64,000 nt of DNA from contig NZ_CP126271.1 of NCBI RefSeq assembly GCF_003234655.2, forward strand, positions 3,472,001 through 3,536,000, in the 5' to 3' direction. Positions within the stretch are counted from its first letter, which is position 1. Each line of letters starts with the position of its first letter. Of the stretch, positions 1-9,024 are shown piece after piece. Both the position numbers and the translations under genes were made by a program. Under the pieces are notes generated by a model. That model was not told the DNA's origin. It saw only the letters and a list, made by a program, of their open reading frames with translations, and did no database searches. Source of the stretch: Curtobacterium sp. MCLR17_007. Its GTDB lineage: Bacteria; Actinomycetota; Actinomycetes; Actinomycetales; Microbacteriaceae.

Positions 1-289
1 GTTCGGGCGTGTCGGGATGGCCCTGCTTTCGCGGCCCGCCGCGGAAGTGCCGCCCTGGAGGCCCGACCCGGTCCCGTCCCGCACGGTGCGTCCGCAGCGC
101 CCCCGGACCAGCCCGGCGGCGGCTCCGACGGTCCGCTCGCGTCCACCGGGCGACACCGGCGCGTCGGAGGCGAACAGGGCCTCCCGTCCGCCGGTCGCCG
201 GTGGCGACGGACCGCGCCCCCGCACGGTCCGTCGTTCCCTGGGGCGGGTCGACGTCGGTACGGGGGCGCGGTGCCGCTGGAACGGGCGG
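1..289. other. No supported gene; GC-rich intergenic stretch
   Basis: Open frames run through this stretch on both strands, but their translations are Arg/Pro/Gly/Ala-rich low-complexity sequence and resemble no protein family. The only structure seen is a 10-bp hairpin at 205-234. The stretch lies downstream of the leftward DarT-like gene and may contain the end of a neighbour outside the window. Confidence 0.5.
205..234 (-). terminator. Hairpin, candidate terminator
   Basis: CGACGGACCG at 205-214 pairs perfectly with CGGTCCGTCG at 225-234 across a 10-nt loop. It lies about 55 nt past the stop codon of the DarT-like gene. There is no U-tract, so termination is inferred from position and stem strength. 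Confidence 0.4.
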
Positions 290-1117
290 TCAGTCCTCGT
301 CGGGCACGACGGGCGGGACGAACCACGGCGGGAACACCGCGACGCGGGGCGCGTGGCCGCCGTGCTCGGAGAGGATGTCCTTGACCGCGTGGCGCGTGCG
401 GTCGTTCGGGACGCCGATGACCGCGACCGAGGAGAACGGCACGCTCGGCCCGGCGAGCAGCTCGAGACCGTGCATCTCCGGGTCCGTCAGGTCCGTCCGG
501 CGCAGCAGGTTCGCCGCAGCCTCGGGTCCCACGGCGAAGCGGGCGTCCTCGGCGTCGGCATCCGTGTCGGCGAGGATCACGGACGCCCCGAAGGCTGCCG
601 TCGGGACGACGAGGACCACGTAGTCGATCCCACGGGCACTGCGGGCGGCATCGGACCACTGCGACTCGTCGTGCGCGCCACGGCGGACCTCGTCCCACCG
701 GGCGCCGTCGGGCGAGAGCAGGAACGGCACGTGGCCGGACACCGACGTGCCGTCCGGGGCCGTGGCAGCCGCTCGACGCTCACGCAGGGCCGGCGAGCTG
801 ATGTCGTACGAGGGGGTGACCCGGTCGGCGGCCGAGATGGCCTGGTCGGCCACGATCCCGTCGAAGTTGTCGATGTGCGTGACGTGGTGCGCGCGCAGGG
901 TGCCGAACACGCGCGCCGCTGGCATGTCGGGCTCGGCGACGCGGAGCGCGGTCGCCTTCGCCCGCGCTGGGGAGCCTCCCGGGGTCGAGCGGAGCGAGGT
1001 GCTCACGCGCGTGCGCCGTGGGGCTGGGGTCTTGGGGGCTTCCGGCACGTCACGCTGGCGCGGTGCGCAGATGTCGCAGAGCTCGGTGGGGAATCCGTGG
1101 ATGCACTCGTCTGTCAC
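290..1117 (-). CDS. DarT-like (DUF4433) putative DNA thymidine ADP-ribosyltransferase
   Basis: This 275-aa protein has an N-terminal CxH(6)CxxC cluster (C5, H7, C14, C17) that could bind zinc. A disordered linker follows, then a DUF4433/DarT-type domain that opens with THIDN (80-84), has a VSGHVPF stretch (126-132), and carries a late Glu (about 219, in GLELLAGP) at the place expected for the catalytic Glu. Characterised DarT enzymes attach ADP-ribose to thymidine in single-stranded DNA and are paired with the macrodomain antitoxin DarG. No DarG-like gene lies beside this one, which instead follows a topoisomerase IB gene by 91 nt. The GTG start has AAGGAC upstream. The fold assignment is fairly safe; enzymatic activity and toxicity are unproven, and the protein may have a housekeeping or host-regulated role. 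Confidence 0.7.
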   Translation of the reverse strand: MTDECIHGFPTELCDICAPRQRDVPEAPKTPAPRRTRVSTSLRSTPGGSPARAKATALRVAEPDMPAARVFGTLRAHHVTHIDNFDGIVADQAISAADRVTPSYDISSPALRERRAAATAPDGTSVSGHVPFLLSPDGARWDEVRRGAHDESQWSDAARSARGIDYVVLVVPTAAFGASVILADTDADAEDARFAVGPEAAANLLRRTDLTDPEMHGLELLAGPSVPFSSVAVIGVPNDRTRHAVKDILSEHGGHAPRVAVFPPWFVPPVVPDED

Positions 1118-1208
1118 GACTGGTGTGTGTCCTTCCGTGCCGCGTGGGGGTGGAACGGCACAAGGGCCAACGCTACGTCATCCGGACGGACTTGCGGCGC
1201 CGATCCCC

Positions 1209-2186
1209 TCATTGGCGGTACAGCAACGCCCGCACTTCGGACTCCGCGGCGTGGATCCGTTCCGGGTCGATGGTCTCGCCGTGCTCGTAGGCGTCGAGCA
1301 GGCGGGGGTCGACGTAGCTCGCCCTGGCGACGGTCGGGGTGTTCCCGAGGACCTCGCTCGCGGCCTTGACGGCGTGCGAGACCGCCTGCTTCCGCTTCGT
1401 CGCGGCGCCGAGGAACCCCGTCTGTGCCAGGTCGATCGCCGCCGCCACCGTGCCGTGCAGGGTCCGGAAGTCCTTCGCCGTGAAGTCGTCGCCCGCGCGT
1501 TCCTTGACGTAGGCGTTGATGTCCTCCGCCGTCAGTGGCTCCCACTCCGCGCCGCGGGACTCGCGGTACGACAGCAGCCGCGCGTTCGGTCCCCGGCGCT
1601 TCATCCCCACGATCACGGTGGCGAGGTCCGGATCGTGGATCGACGACGACCACTCCTGGTGGCTCTTGCCGGGGAACGAGAGCTCGATGTCGTCGCCGGA
1701 CACCTTCGCGTGGGCACACAGCAGGGTCGAGAGCCCCCGGCTGCCGTGCTCCGTGGCGTACCGCTCGGACCCGACCCGCAGCGACCCCTGGTCGAGCATG
1801 CGGAACGCCGCGGCGAGGGACCGTCGCTGGTCCGGCTCGGGTCGGCGCAGGTCCTGGGTGACCATCCGACGTGCCGCGGGGAGCGACTCTGCCAGCGCCA
1901 GCGCACGGTCGTACTTGATCTTGTCCATCCGGTCGCGCCAGGACGGGTGGTACATGTACTGGCGTCGACCGGCACCGTCGATCCCCGTCGCCAGGATGTG
2001 CCCGTTCTCGTACGGCGAGATCCACACGTCGTCCCACGCGGGCGGGATGACGAACTCCTCGAGGCGCGCGCGGATGACGGGGTCGGTGACGGTGTTGCCG
2101 TCGGGGTCGCGGAAGCTGAAGCCGCGCCCGCTGCGGACCCGGTGGTACCCACGACCGTTGGTCTTGGATCTGCGGAGACGTGTCAC
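1209..2186 (-). CDS. DNA topoisomerase IB (eukaryote-like, bacterial short form)
   Basis: This 325-aa protein belongs to the poxvirus/bacterial type IB topoisomerases, which nick one DNA strand through a 3'-phosphotyrosine and relax supercoils without ATP. From this start, the catalytic residues are visible as Arg137 (LRVGSERY), Lys174 in the FPGKSHQ strand, Arg241 and the nearby FRTLHGT segment, and the nucleophile Tyr291 in ASYVDPRLL close to the C-terminus. The N-terminal domain contains the usual VIPPAW and WRDRMDKIKYDR stretches. The length is normal for bacterial TopIB. Two in-frame GTG codons, at 2201 and 2186, could both serve as the start and neither has a clear ribosome binding site; 2186 gives the shorter, more typical N-terminus. 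The family call is very secure. Confidence 0.9.
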   Translation of the reverse strand: MTRLRRSKTNGRGYHRVRSGRGFSFRDPDGNTVTDPVIRARLEEFVIPPAWDDVWISPYENGHILATGIDGAGRRQYMYHPSWRDRMDKIKYDRALALAESLPAARRMVTQDLRRPEPDQRRSLAAAFRMLDQGSLRVGSERYATEHGSRGLSTLLCAHAKVSGDDIELSFPGKSHQEWSSSIHDPDLATVIVGMKRRGPNARLLSYRESRGAEWEPLTAEDINAYVKERAGDDFTAKDFRTLHGTVAAAIDLAQTGFLGAATKRKQAVSHAVKAASEVLGNTPTVARASYVDPRLLDAYEHGETIDPERIHAAESEVRALLYRQ

Positions 2187-2245
2187 TCGTCGAGCAAACA
2201 CGGCGCGGGCTGGGCGTCACCACGGGCAGGTCCGCCAGCCGGCGG

Positions 2246-2497
2246 TCACTCCTTGCCGATGTGCCCGTCGACGTTGTCCGCGGCCTCGTCGATCTGCTCG
2301 TCGAACCGGCTGCCGGTGACCTTCTTGATGCCGTCGGCCAGGCCGTGGATGATCTTGTCCGAGACCTCCTCGACCCGGTCGCTCTGCAGGGCCGCCTCGA
2401 TCTTGTCCCGGTTCGCGTCCACGAACTCCTTGGCCCTGTCGGTCACCGCTTCGGCCTTCGCGGAGACGTCCTTCTGGATGTCGTCGAACCCGGTCAT
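2246..2497 (-). CDS. Small MT0933/Rv0909-like helical protein
   Basis: This 83-aa, highly charged, all-helical protein contains KVTGSRFDEQIDEAADNVDGHIG at its C-terminus. That segment resembles the KxxDKxTGGKYxxQVDKxxD motif of MT0933-type proteins, annotated as antitoxins mostly by name. No toxin gene is adjacent. The ATG at 2497 was preferred to an upstream ATG because GAGGAGGC lies at ideal spacing before it. Proteins of this type are often stress-associated, and the CsbD-like gene at 46991 has a similar composition. The antitoxin label should not be taken as a function here. Confidence 0.65.
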   Translation of the reverse strand: MTGFDDIQKDVSAKAEAVTDRAKEFVDANRDKIEAALQSDRVEEVSDKIIHGLADGIKKVTGSRFDEQIDEAADNVDGHIGKE

Positions 2498-2590
2498 GAT
2501 GCCTCCTCGTCCGCGGTCGGGACCTCCGGCCGTCTGGGACACATCGTGCTCCGCCGGGAGCGTCCTGTCCGGGAAGCGCGGGAGAACACG

Positions 2591-2626
2591 ACAGCGGGGC
2601 CGAGCCCGAAGGCCCGACCCCGCTGT
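2591..2626 (-). terminator. Terminator of the str operon (after tuf)
   Basis: On the minus strand ACAGCGGGG pairs with CCCCGCTGT, and the inner part folds further through a G-C-rich stem closed by a TTCG tetraloop. The near-perfect 36-nt hairpin starts about 15 nt after the tuf stop codon. Only a weak T-rich stretch follows, which is usual in high-GC actinobacteria. Confidence 0.8.
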
Positions 2627-2641
2627 ACCTGGTGAAGCGAG

Positions 2642-3829
2642 TTACTTGATGATCGACTCGACCGTACCGGCGCCGACCGTACGACCACCCTCACGGATGG
2701 CGAAACGGAGGCCCTCTTCCATGGCGATCGGCTGGATCAGCTCGACGGTCATGGAGACGGTGTCGCCGGGCATGACCATCTCGGTGCCCTCGGGCAGCGT
2801 GATGACGCCGGTGACGTCCGTGGTGCGGAAGTAGAACTGCGGGCGGTAGTTCGCGTAGAACGGGTTGTGACGACCGCCCTCTTCCTTGTTCAGGATGTAC
2901 GCGTTCGCCTTGAACTCGGTGTGCGGCGTGACCGAACCCGGCTTCACGACGACCTGGCCGCGCTCGACGTCCTCGCGCTTGAGGCCACGGATGAGCAGAC
3001 CGGTGTTGTCACCGGCGACTGCCTTGTCCAGCAGCTTGCGGAACATCTCGATGCCCGTGACCGTGGTCTTCTGGGTCGCCTTGATGCCGACGATCTCGAC
3101 CTCGGAGTTGAGGTCCAGCTCGCCACGCTCGACACGACCGGTGACGACGGTGCCACGACCGGTGATCGTGAAGACGTCCTCGATCGGCATCAGGAAGGGC
3201 TGGTCGGTGGCGCGGATGGGGTCCGGCACGCTCTCGTCGACAGCGGCCATCAGGTCCTGGACGGACTTGACCCACTTCTCGTCGCCGTCGAGCGCCTTCA
3301 GCGCCGACACCTGCACGACGGGGGCGTCCTCGTCGAACTCCTGCGAGCCGAGGAGCTCGCGGACCTCGAGCTCGACGAGCTCCAGGATCTCCTCGTCGTC
3401 CACCATGTCGGACTTGTTCAGCGCGACGACGATGTAGGGCACGCCGACCTGGCGAGCGAGCAGCACGTGCTCACGCGTCTGGGGCATGGGACCGTCGGTG
3501 GCGGCGACCACGAGGATCGCGCCGTCCATCTGGGCCGCACCGGTGATCATGTTCTTCACGTAGTCGGCGTGACCAGGAGCGTCGACGTGCGCGTAGTGGC
3601 GCTTCTCCGTCTGGTACTCGACGTGCGAGATGTTGATCGTGATGCCGCGCTGGCGCTCTTCGGGAGCGTTGTCGATCTGAGCGAAGTCGCGGGCCTCGTT
3701 GAGGTCCGGGTACTGGTCGTGCAGAACCTTGGTGATCGCCGCCGTGAGCGTGGTCTTGCCGTGGTCGACGTGACCGATGGTTCCGATGTTGACGTGCGGC
3801 TTGGTGCGCTCGAACTTGGCCTTGGCCAC
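2642..3829 (-). CDS. tuf: Translation elongation factor Tu
   Basis: EF-Tu (395 aa) is the GTPase that delivers aminoacyl-tRNA to the ribosomal A site. G1 (GHVDHGKT, 19-26), G3 (DAPGHADY) and G4 (NKSD) are intact, followed by the two beta-barrel domains and the C-terminal [10 protein letters not shown] signature. The start codon is GTG with GAGGAGGA about 6 nt before it. It is the last gene of the str cluster, 155 nt after fusA, and is followed by a strong UUCG hairpin. The gap ahead of it contains a possible separate promoter (TACAGT at 3919-3924, minus strand). A single tuf copy is visible here. Confidence 0.99.
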   Translation of the reverse strand: MAKAKFERTKPHVNIGTIGHVDHGKTTLTAAITKVLHDQYPDLNEARDFAQIDNAPEERQRGITINISHVEYQTEKRHYAHVDAPGHADYVKNMITGAAQMDGAILVVAATDGPMPQTREHVLLARQVGVPYIVVALNKSDMVDDEEILELVELEVRELLGSQEFDEDAPVVQVSALKALDGDEKWVKSVQDLMAAVDESVPDPIRATDQPFLMPIEDVFTITGRGTVVTGRVERGELDLNSEVEIVGIKATQKTTVTGIEMFRKLLDKAVAGDNTGLLIRGLKREDVERGQVVVKPGSVTPHTEFKANAYILNKEEGGRHNPFYANYRPQFYFRTTDVTGVITLPEGTEMVMPGDTVSMTVELIQPIAMEEGLRFAIREGGRTVGAGTVESIIK

Positions 3830-3984
3830 TGTGGGTCCTCCTCAGGACTCGGATGCGGCACCCCCGGGGGCATCCCGGTCGGGATGCGAGCGAGTGGTCC
3901 GCGGTGTGTGTGTCTTTTACTGTAGTTGGTGGCGAGGGGCCCGTCGCCGGGCTCCCCCGCCTGTGGAGAACACGCTCTGGAGCG
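3830..3984 (-). promoter_or_regulatory. fusA-tuf spacer with hairpins and possible tuf promoter
   Basis: On the minus strand TACAGT (3919-3924) could be a -10 box for extra tuf transcription, but no good -35 lies 16-18 nt upstream. Between it and tuf lie a GCATCCC/GGGATGC inverted repeat (3870-3887) and a CCCCCGGGGG palindrome (3861-3870). Independent tuf promoters in this position are common in bacteria; here it is only a suggestion. Confidence 0.35.
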
Positions 3985-6102
3985 TTATTCGCCCTTGGCC
4001 TTCGCGACGATCTCCTCGGCGACGTTCGACGGGACCTGGTTGTAGGTCTCGAAGGTCATCGAGTAGACGGCACGACCGGAGGTCTTCGAACGAAGGTCTC
4101 CGACGTAGCCGAACATCTCGGACAGCGGCACGCTCGCGCGGACCACCTTGACGCCCGAGGCGTCCTCCATCGCGGCGATGTTGCCACGACGGGAGCTGAG
4201 GTCACCGATCACGTCGCCCATGTACTCCTCGGGCGTACGGACCTCGACGGCCATGATCGGCTCGAGGATGACCGGACCGGCCTTGCGAGCCGCTTCCTTG
4301 TACGCGATCGAGCCGGCGATCTTGAACGCCATCTCGGACGAGTCGACGTCGTGCGCCGCGCCGTCCTTGAGGGTCGCCTTCACGCCCACCGTCGGGTAGC
4401 CGGCGAGGATGCCGACCTGCATGGCGTCCTGGATGCCAGCGTCCACCGAGGGGATGTACTCACGGGGGACGCGACCACCGGTGACGGCGTTCACGAACTC
4501 GTAGACCTTCTCGGAGGTGACCTCCATCGGCTCGAGCGCGATCTGCACCTTCGCGAACTGACCGGAGCCACCGGTCTGCTTCTTGTGGGTGTAGTCGTAG
4601 CGCTCGACGACCTTCGTGAGGGTCTCGCGGTAGGCCACCTGGGGCTTGCCGACGTTCGCCTCGACGTGGAACTCACGCTTCATGCGGTCGACCAGGATGT
4701 CGAGGTGGAGCTCGCCCATGCCCTTGATCGTGGTCTGACCGGTCTCCGGGTTGAGCTCGACGCGGAACGTCGGGTCCTCTTCGGCGAGCTTCTGGATGGC
4801 CGTGGAGAGCTTCTCCTGGTCAGCCTTGGTCTTCGGCTCGATCGCGACCTCGATGACCGGCTCCGGGAACGTCATCGACTCGAGGACGACCTGGTCCTGC
4901 GGGTCGCAGAGCGTGTCGCCCGTGGTCGTGTCCTTGAGGCCGATGACCGCGTAGATGTGACCGGCGGTGACGTTGTCGACCGGGTTCTCCTTGTTGGAGT
5001 GCATCTGGAAGATCTTGCCGATGCGCTCCTTCTTGCCCTTGGTCGAGTTGATGACCTGTGCACCGGACTCGATGTGGCCGGAGTACACGCGGACGTAGGT
5101 CAGGCGACCGAAGAACGGGTGCACGGCGACCTTGAAGGCCAACGCCGAGAAGGGCTCGGAGGAATCCGGCTTGCGGATGATCTCCTTCTCTTCGTCCTTG
5201 ACGTCGTGGCCGATCATCGGCGGGACGTCGAGCGGCGAGGGCAGGTAGTCGATGACCGCGTCGAGCATCGGCTGGACGCCGCGGTTCTTGAACGCCGAGC
5301 CACAGAGGACCGGGTAGATCTCGCTGTTGACGGTCAGCGTGCGGATCGCGGACTTGATCTCGGCGACCGAGAAGTCCGTGTCGCCCTCGAGGTAGCGCTC
5401 CATGAGCTCGTCGTTGGCCTCGGCCACGCGCTCGATGAGCTTCTCGCGGTACTCGGCAGCGCGGTCGGCGAGGTCAGCCGGGATCTCTTCGATCTCGTAC
5501 TTCGCGCCCATCTGGACGTCACCCTTCGCGTCGCCGCGCCAGGTGAGTGCACGCATCTCGACCAGGTCGACGACGCCCTCGAAGGAGGACTCCGCACCGA
5601 TCGGGAGCTGCAGCACGAGCGGCTCGGCGCCGAGGCGGTTCACGATCGTGTCGACGGTGAAGTAGAAGTCCGCGCCGAGCTTGTCCATCTTGTTGACGAA
5701 GCAGATGCGCGGGACGTTGTACTTGTCAGCCTGACGCCACACGGTCTCCGACTGGGGCTCGACGCCCTCTTTCCCGTCGAACACGGCGACGGCACCGTCG
5801 AGGACGCGGAGCGAGCGCTCCACCTCGACCGTGAAGTCGACGTGACCCGGGGTGTCGATGATGTTGATCTGGTTGTTGTCCCAGAAGCAGGTCGTCGCGG
5901 CCGACGTGATCGTGATGCCGCGCTCCTGCTCCTGCGCCATCCAGTCCATCGTGGCTGCGCCGTCGTGGACCTCACCGATCTTGTGCGTGATGCCCGTGTA
6001 GAACAGGATGCGCTCGGTCGTCGTGGTCTTGCCAGCATCGATGTGCGCCATGATGCCGATGTTGCGGACCTTGTTCAGGTCGGTGAGCACGTCCTGTGCC
6101 AC
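3985..6102 (-). CDS. fusA: Translation elongation factor G
   Basis: EF-G (705 aa) is the GTPase that drives translocation of tRNA and mRNA after peptide-bond formation and, with RRF, helps recycle ribosomes. The G motifs are visible near the N-terminus ([22 protein letters not shown]). All five domains are present, including the domain IV segment around GSGQFAKV and the C-terminal MSEMFGY-like stretch. The GTG start has GGAGGAACCCT in front of it. The gene lies 87 nt after rpsG, with a stable hairpin in the gap. No insertion or frameshift is seen. Confidence 0.99.
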   Translation of the reverse strand: MAQDVLTDLNKVRNIGIMAHIDAGKTTTTERILFYTGITHKIGEVHDGAATMDWMAQEQERGITITSAATTCFWDNNQINIIDTPGHVDFTVEVERSLRVLDGAVAVFDGKEGVEPQSETVWRQADKYNVPRICFVNKMDKLGADFYFTVDTIVNRLGAEPLVLQLPIGAESSFEGVVDLVEMRALTWRGDAKGDVQMGAKYEIEEIPADLADRAAEYREKLIERVAEANDELMERYLEGDTDFSVAEIKSAIRTLTVNSEIYPVLCGSAFKNRGVQPMLDAVIDYLPSPLDVPPMIGHDVKDEEKEIIRKPDSSEPFSALAFKVAVHPFFGRLTYVRVYSGHIESGAQVINSTKGKKERIGKIFQMHSNKENPVDNVTAGHIYAVIGLKDTTTGDTLCDPQDQVVLESMTFPEPVIEVAIEPKTKADQEKLSTAIQKLAEEDPTFRVELNPETGQTTIKGMGELHLDILVDRMKREFHVEANVGKPQVAYRETLTKVVERYDYTHKKQTGGSGQFAKVQIALEPMEVTSEKVYEFVNAVTGGRVPREYIPSVDAGIQDAMQVGILAGYPTVGVKATLKDGAAHDVDSSEMAFKIAGSIAYKEAARKAGPVILEPIMAVEVRTPEEYMGDVIGDLSSRRGNIAAMEDASGVKVVRASVPLSEMFGYVGDLRSKTSGRAVYSMTFETYNQVPSNVAEEIVAKAKGE

Positions 6103-6139
6103 AGGGTTCCTCCGGAAGAGTTGTAGGAGAGATGGCGTC

Positions 6140-6179
6140 CGTCCGGGCGCCGGGGTTCTTGACCGCCGGCGCCCGGACG
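6140..6179 (-). promoter_or_regulatory. Intra-operon hairpin between rpsG and fusA
   Basis: CGTCCGGGCGCCGG (6140-6153) pairs perfectly with CCGGCGCCCGGACG (6166-6179) around a 12-nt loop. It lies in the 87-nt spacer of the str operon. It could attenuate transcription, act as an RNA processing site, or protect the mRNA end. The sequence gives no way to choose. Confidence 0.5.
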
Positions 6180-6189
6180 ATGCCGGTGA

Positions 6190-6660
6190 CTACCAGCGGT
6201 AGTGCGCGAAGGCCTTGTTCGACTCGGCCATCTTGTGGGTGTCTTCACGACGCTTGACAGCGGCGCCGAGACCGTTCGACGCGTCGAGGATCTCGTTCAT
6301 GAGACGCTCGGTCATCGTCTTCTCGCGGCGGGCCTTGGCGTACGAGGTCAGCCAGCGCAGGGCCAGCGTGTTCGCACGGTGCGGCTTGACCTCGACCGGG
6401 ACCTGGTAGGTCGAGCCACCGACACGGCGGCTGCGGACCTCGAGGGTCGGTCGGACGTTGTCGAGCGCCTTCTTGAGCGTGACGACGGCGTCCTGCTGGT
6501 TCTTGGCGGTCACGCCTTCGAGTGCGTCGTAGACGATGCGCTCAGCGAGACCCTTCTTGCCGTCCAGCAGGATCTTGTTGACGAGCTGGCTGACGATCGG
6601 TGCGCCGTAGACGGGGTCTGCGACGACGGGGCGCTTGGGGGCCGGTCCCTTACGAGGCAT
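6190..6660 (-). CDS. rpsG: 30S ribosomal protein S7
   Basis: S7 (156 aa) is a primary 16S rRNA-binding protein that nucleates assembly of the 30S head and is the usual autoregulatory protein of the str operon. The sequence runs from [13 protein letters not shown] to the conserved [14 protein letters not shown] end without a break, and the length is standard. It starts 4 nt after the rpsL stop, so the two are surely cotranscribed and probably translationally coupled. Feedback by S7 is established in E. coli; it has not been examined here. Confidence 0.99.
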   Translation of the reverse strand: MPRKGPAPKRPVVADPVYGAPIVSQLVNKILLDGKKGLAERIVYDALEGVTAKNQQDAVVTLKKALDNVRPTLEVRSRRVGGSTYQVPVEVKPHRANTLALRWLTSYAKARREKTMTERLMNEILDASNGLGAAVKRREDTHKMAESNKAFAHYRW

Positions 6661-6664
6661 GTGC

Positions 6665-7033
6665 TCAACCCTTCTTCGCGCCGTAGCGGCTACGGGCCTG
6701 CTTGCGGTTCTTGACGGCCTGCGTGTCGAGGGCGCCGCGGATGATCTTGTAGCGCACGCCGGGGAGGTCCTTCACACGACCGCCGCGGACGAGCACCATC
6801 GAGTGCTCCTGCAGGTTGTGGCCCTCACCCGGGATGTAGGCCGTGACCTCGGTGCCGTTCGAGAGCTTGACACGAGCGACCTTGCGCAGTGCCGAGTTCG
6901 GCTTCTTGGGGGTGGTGGTGTAGACGCGGGTGCACACGCCACGCTGCTGGGGGTTCGCCTTCAGCGCCGGTGCCTTGGTCTTGACGACCTTGGGGCTCCG
7001 ACCCTTGCGAACGAGCTGCTGGATGGTAGGCAA
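6665..7033 (-). CDS. rpsL: 30S ribosomal protein S12
   Basis: S12 (122 aa) sits at the decoding centre and is the classical streptomycin-resistance locus. The conserved [11 protein letters not shown] start, the [17 protein letters not shown] loop with the lysine altered in streptomycin-resistant mutants, and [10 protein letters not shown] are intact, giving no sign of a resistance mutation. A longer frame extends upstream, but the true start is the TTG at 7031-7033: it places PTIQQL directly after the initiator and is preceded by CCAGGAGAACAG. It is the first gene of the str operon, about 160 nt downstream of a good promoter. Confidence 0.98.
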   Translation of the reverse strand: MPTIQQLVRKGRSPKVVKTKAPALKANPQQRGVCTRVYTTTPKKPNSALRKVARVKLSNGTEVTAYIPGEGHNLQEHSMVLVRGGRVKDLPGVRYKIIRGALDTQAVKNRKQARSRYGAKKG

Positions 7034-7201
7034 CTGTTCTCCTGGTTCTCGCTCGTGTTCTCTGGCCGACGCGGACCGTCGGCATCCTCGCCCACGCAGA
7101 CGACCGCCGAACCGGCGGACGTGGATTGGGGGCGGACTGTCCGGATCGAGGTCTTCGACCCGCCGGACTTCGCGGCGCGCCCGAAGGCGCACACCCGAGA
7201 G

Positions 7202-7230
7202 AGCCTACCTGTGGGACCCGGCGAAATCAA
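7202..7230 (-). promoter_or_regulatory. Predicted str operon promoter
   Basis: Reading leftward, TTGATT (7225-7230) is separated by 17 nt from TAGGCT (7202-7207), a good match to the actinobacterial housekeeping consensus TTGACN/TANNNT. Transcription would begin near 7195, giving an rpsL leader of about 160 nt. It is the best promoter-like pair in the 7034-7324 interval, which otherwise holds only the end region of the next gene. Confidence 0.65.
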
Positions 7231-7324
7231 TCCCGGGCACCCGCCCACGGTGACTGTCCGCCGGGAGCGGAGCCGGGCCTCCTGTGCGGTGCCCAGGCCG
7301 GTGGGCCGGGCGCGTGGGCCGGAC

Positions 7325-8494
7325 TCAGGAACCGGTGTCTGAGGACCCGTTGCCGATCGCGGACTCGAACGTGGCGCCGGTGTCCGAGAAGCCGGTGACG
7401 TAGCCGCTGGCGTTGACGTTGATGGGCCCGGCAGTGGCGGTGCCGGCTCCGGCGGGTCCGGTGAAGTCCGCGGTGTACGTGGCGGAACCGAAGGACGAGG
7501 TCGTGACGGCCCACCCCTTGGACAGCCAGCCGTCGACGGAGATCGTGGGTCGGGAGTCGAGCGTCCACTTCTGGTTGGTGTACGTGTTCGCCGGGTTCTC
7601 GCCGTACGCGTAGAAGCTGCAGCCGTCGGGCTTGGTCGACGTCGACGCGACACAGCCGTCCACCCAGGCGTTGACCGCGTCCGTGGCGGCCTGTCTGCCC
7701 GCGTCGGTCAGCGTGGTGCTGAGCGACACCGGACTGCTCGCCGTGCCGGAGAAGCCCCGGACCGCCGCGGTCTGGGTGTCGGCGGTGAACCACTTGCCGC
7801 CGTCGACCGCCACCGGGTAGGAGCCCGGCAGGGCCGTGAGCGTCAACGCGCCGGACGCGTCGGTGGTCGCCCGCTGCCCGGCGACGGTGACCGTCGACTT
7901 CGGCGGCCCCTGGACCTGGACGTCGACCGCGCCGAGACGCGGAGCCTGCAGCTGCCACTTCGGGAACACGCCCCAGTCGGTGCCGGTCTTGTCGAGCGTG
8001 AAGGTCGCGGGGACCTGTCGGCCGGCCTGTGTCATGTACGCGCCCACCGTGGCGGTGTCGCCGTCCTGTCGCACGGCGGTGATGCGGTACCCGGTCACGC
8101 GGTCGTTCGCCTTGCGGTAGGCGGCGTCGGTCAGCAGGACGTCGGACTTGGTGTGCCGGACGCCGGCCGCGGTGAGCGCGTCGTCGACCCGGCCGGCCGA
8201 CAGGTCGTCGAGGAAGGCCCGGACCGGACGGTCGGCAGAGTGCGAGTCGGTGCCGACGGCGTACCCGACGACACCGGCGACCAGCAGGAGGACGACGGCC
8301 GCGCCCCCGGCGACGATGCCGACCAGGGCGCCGCGTCCGAGGCGACGGCGCGGTCGTGACGCCGGTCCGGCGAGGGGCTGCGGGACGTCGTGAGCGCCGC
8401 TGATCGAGGACACCTCCGGGACGGACCCCCACCCGTCGCGGTCGTGTGCGTCCCCGGCGCCGGGGTTGTCCGGCGTGTGCTGCTGATCGGTCAT
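7325..8494 (-). CDS. Membrane-anchored extracytoplasmic protein, unknown function
   Basis: The protein is 389 aa from the ATG at 8494, which has a GGGGGA ribosome site. A disordered polar N-terminus (1-50) and a basic stretch precede one membrane helix (about 56-80). The remaining 300 residues are exported. They show an NTF2/DUF4878-like start (RAFLDDLSAGRVDDALTAAGV), a small beta domain with PGSYPVAVDGGKWF, and a second NTF2-like segment with Cys residues. This domain order recalls TcaA-type envelope proteins, but similarity is only by pattern. It does not belong to the str operon because the rpsL promoter lies between them. No enzyme motif is seen, and a cell-surface role is an inference. 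Confidence 0.6.
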   Translation of the reverse strand: MTDQQHTPDNPGAGDAHDRDGWGSVPEVSSISGAHDVPQPLAGPASRPRRRLGRGALVGIVAGGAAVVLLLVAGVVGYAVGTDSHSADRPVRAFLDDLSAGRVDDALTAAGVRHTKSDVLLTDAAYRKANDRVTGYRITAVRQDGDTATVGAYMTQAGRQVPATFTLDKTGTDWGVFPKWQLQAPRLGAVDVQVQGPPKSTVTVAGQRATTDASGALTLTALPGSYPVAVDGGKWFTADTQTAAVRGFSGTASSPVSLSTTLTDAGRQAATDAVNAWVDGCVASTSTKPDGCSFYAYGENPANTYTNQKWTLDSRPTISVDGWLSKGWAVTTSSFGSATYTADFTGPAGAGTATAGPINVNASGYVTGFSDTGATFESAIGNGSSDTGS

Positions 8495-8543
8495 CGGTCC
8501 CCCGTTGCGTCGTCGCCGGAGTCGCGCTCCGGCATCCTGCAGC

Positions 8544-8981
8544 CTAGCGACGACCCGCGTCACCCGGACTGTCGCGCTGGTGCCTGGCGACCGTGACACC
8601 GCCGACCACGGACAGGATCGCGACCACGACCGAACCGACGACGAACGGCCCGAGTGCGTAGCCGGCGGGGAAGACGAGCAGCTCCGTCACGTCACGGCGG
8701 ATCAGGGCGTAGCCGACGGCGCCGACGCCGAGCATGACGAGGTACGTGGTCGCGGCGGCGACGAGCCCGGTGACGCCGGGGTTGCCCTCGCGCACGCCGA
8801 GCGCCGTCGCGATGAACACCACGACGGCGCCGCCCACGACCATCGCGGGGCCGAGGTAGGGGGTGGCGTCGGTCTGCGCGATGACCTCGACGTTCGCGAG
8901 CAGCGCCTCGAAGCCGGTCACCGCGATCACGAGGGCGATGAAGAGGACGGACGTCATCGTCGCCACGAGCCATCGGGACAT
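8544..8981 (-). CDS. Four-helix integral membrane protein, unknown function
   Basis: The protein is 145 aa with four predicted membrane helices (roughly 5-28, 43-63, 72-95 and 105-130), short loops and a basic C-terminal tail (ARHQRDSPGDAGRR), which fits cytoplasmic termini. It lies 49 nt before the start of the next leftward gene and 43 nt after the gene at 9025, so the three small membrane-protein genes could be cotranscribed. Small proteins of this kind are common in Microbacteriaceae and have only domain-of-unknown-function names. I cannot assign a function. Confidence 0.6.
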   Translation of the reverse strand: MSRWLVATMTSVLFIALVIAVTGFEALLANVEVIAQTDATPYLGPAMVVGGAVVVFIATALGVREGNPGVTGLVAAATTYLVMLGVGAVGYALIRRDVTELLVFPAGYALGPFVVGSVVVAILSVVGGVTVARHQRDSPGDAGRR

Positions 8982-9024
8982 GGGGTGATCGTATCGCCGG
9001 GGAGGGGCGGGTGCTGCCGGATGG

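Noticed and set aside
290..1117. A DarTG toxin-antitoxin pair
   Set aside because: No macrodomain gene adjoins the DarT-like gene, and the neighbouring gene is a topoisomerase.
9..1369. Plus-strand frames at the left edge (9-623 and 17-1369)
   Set aside because: They are low-complexity and mostly antisense to the DarT-like gene, with no ribosome site.
2246..2497. Toxin-antitoxin module around the MT0933-like gene
   Set aside because: The antitoxin name of this family is not matched by any adjacent toxin; the flanking genes are tuf and topoisomerase IB.
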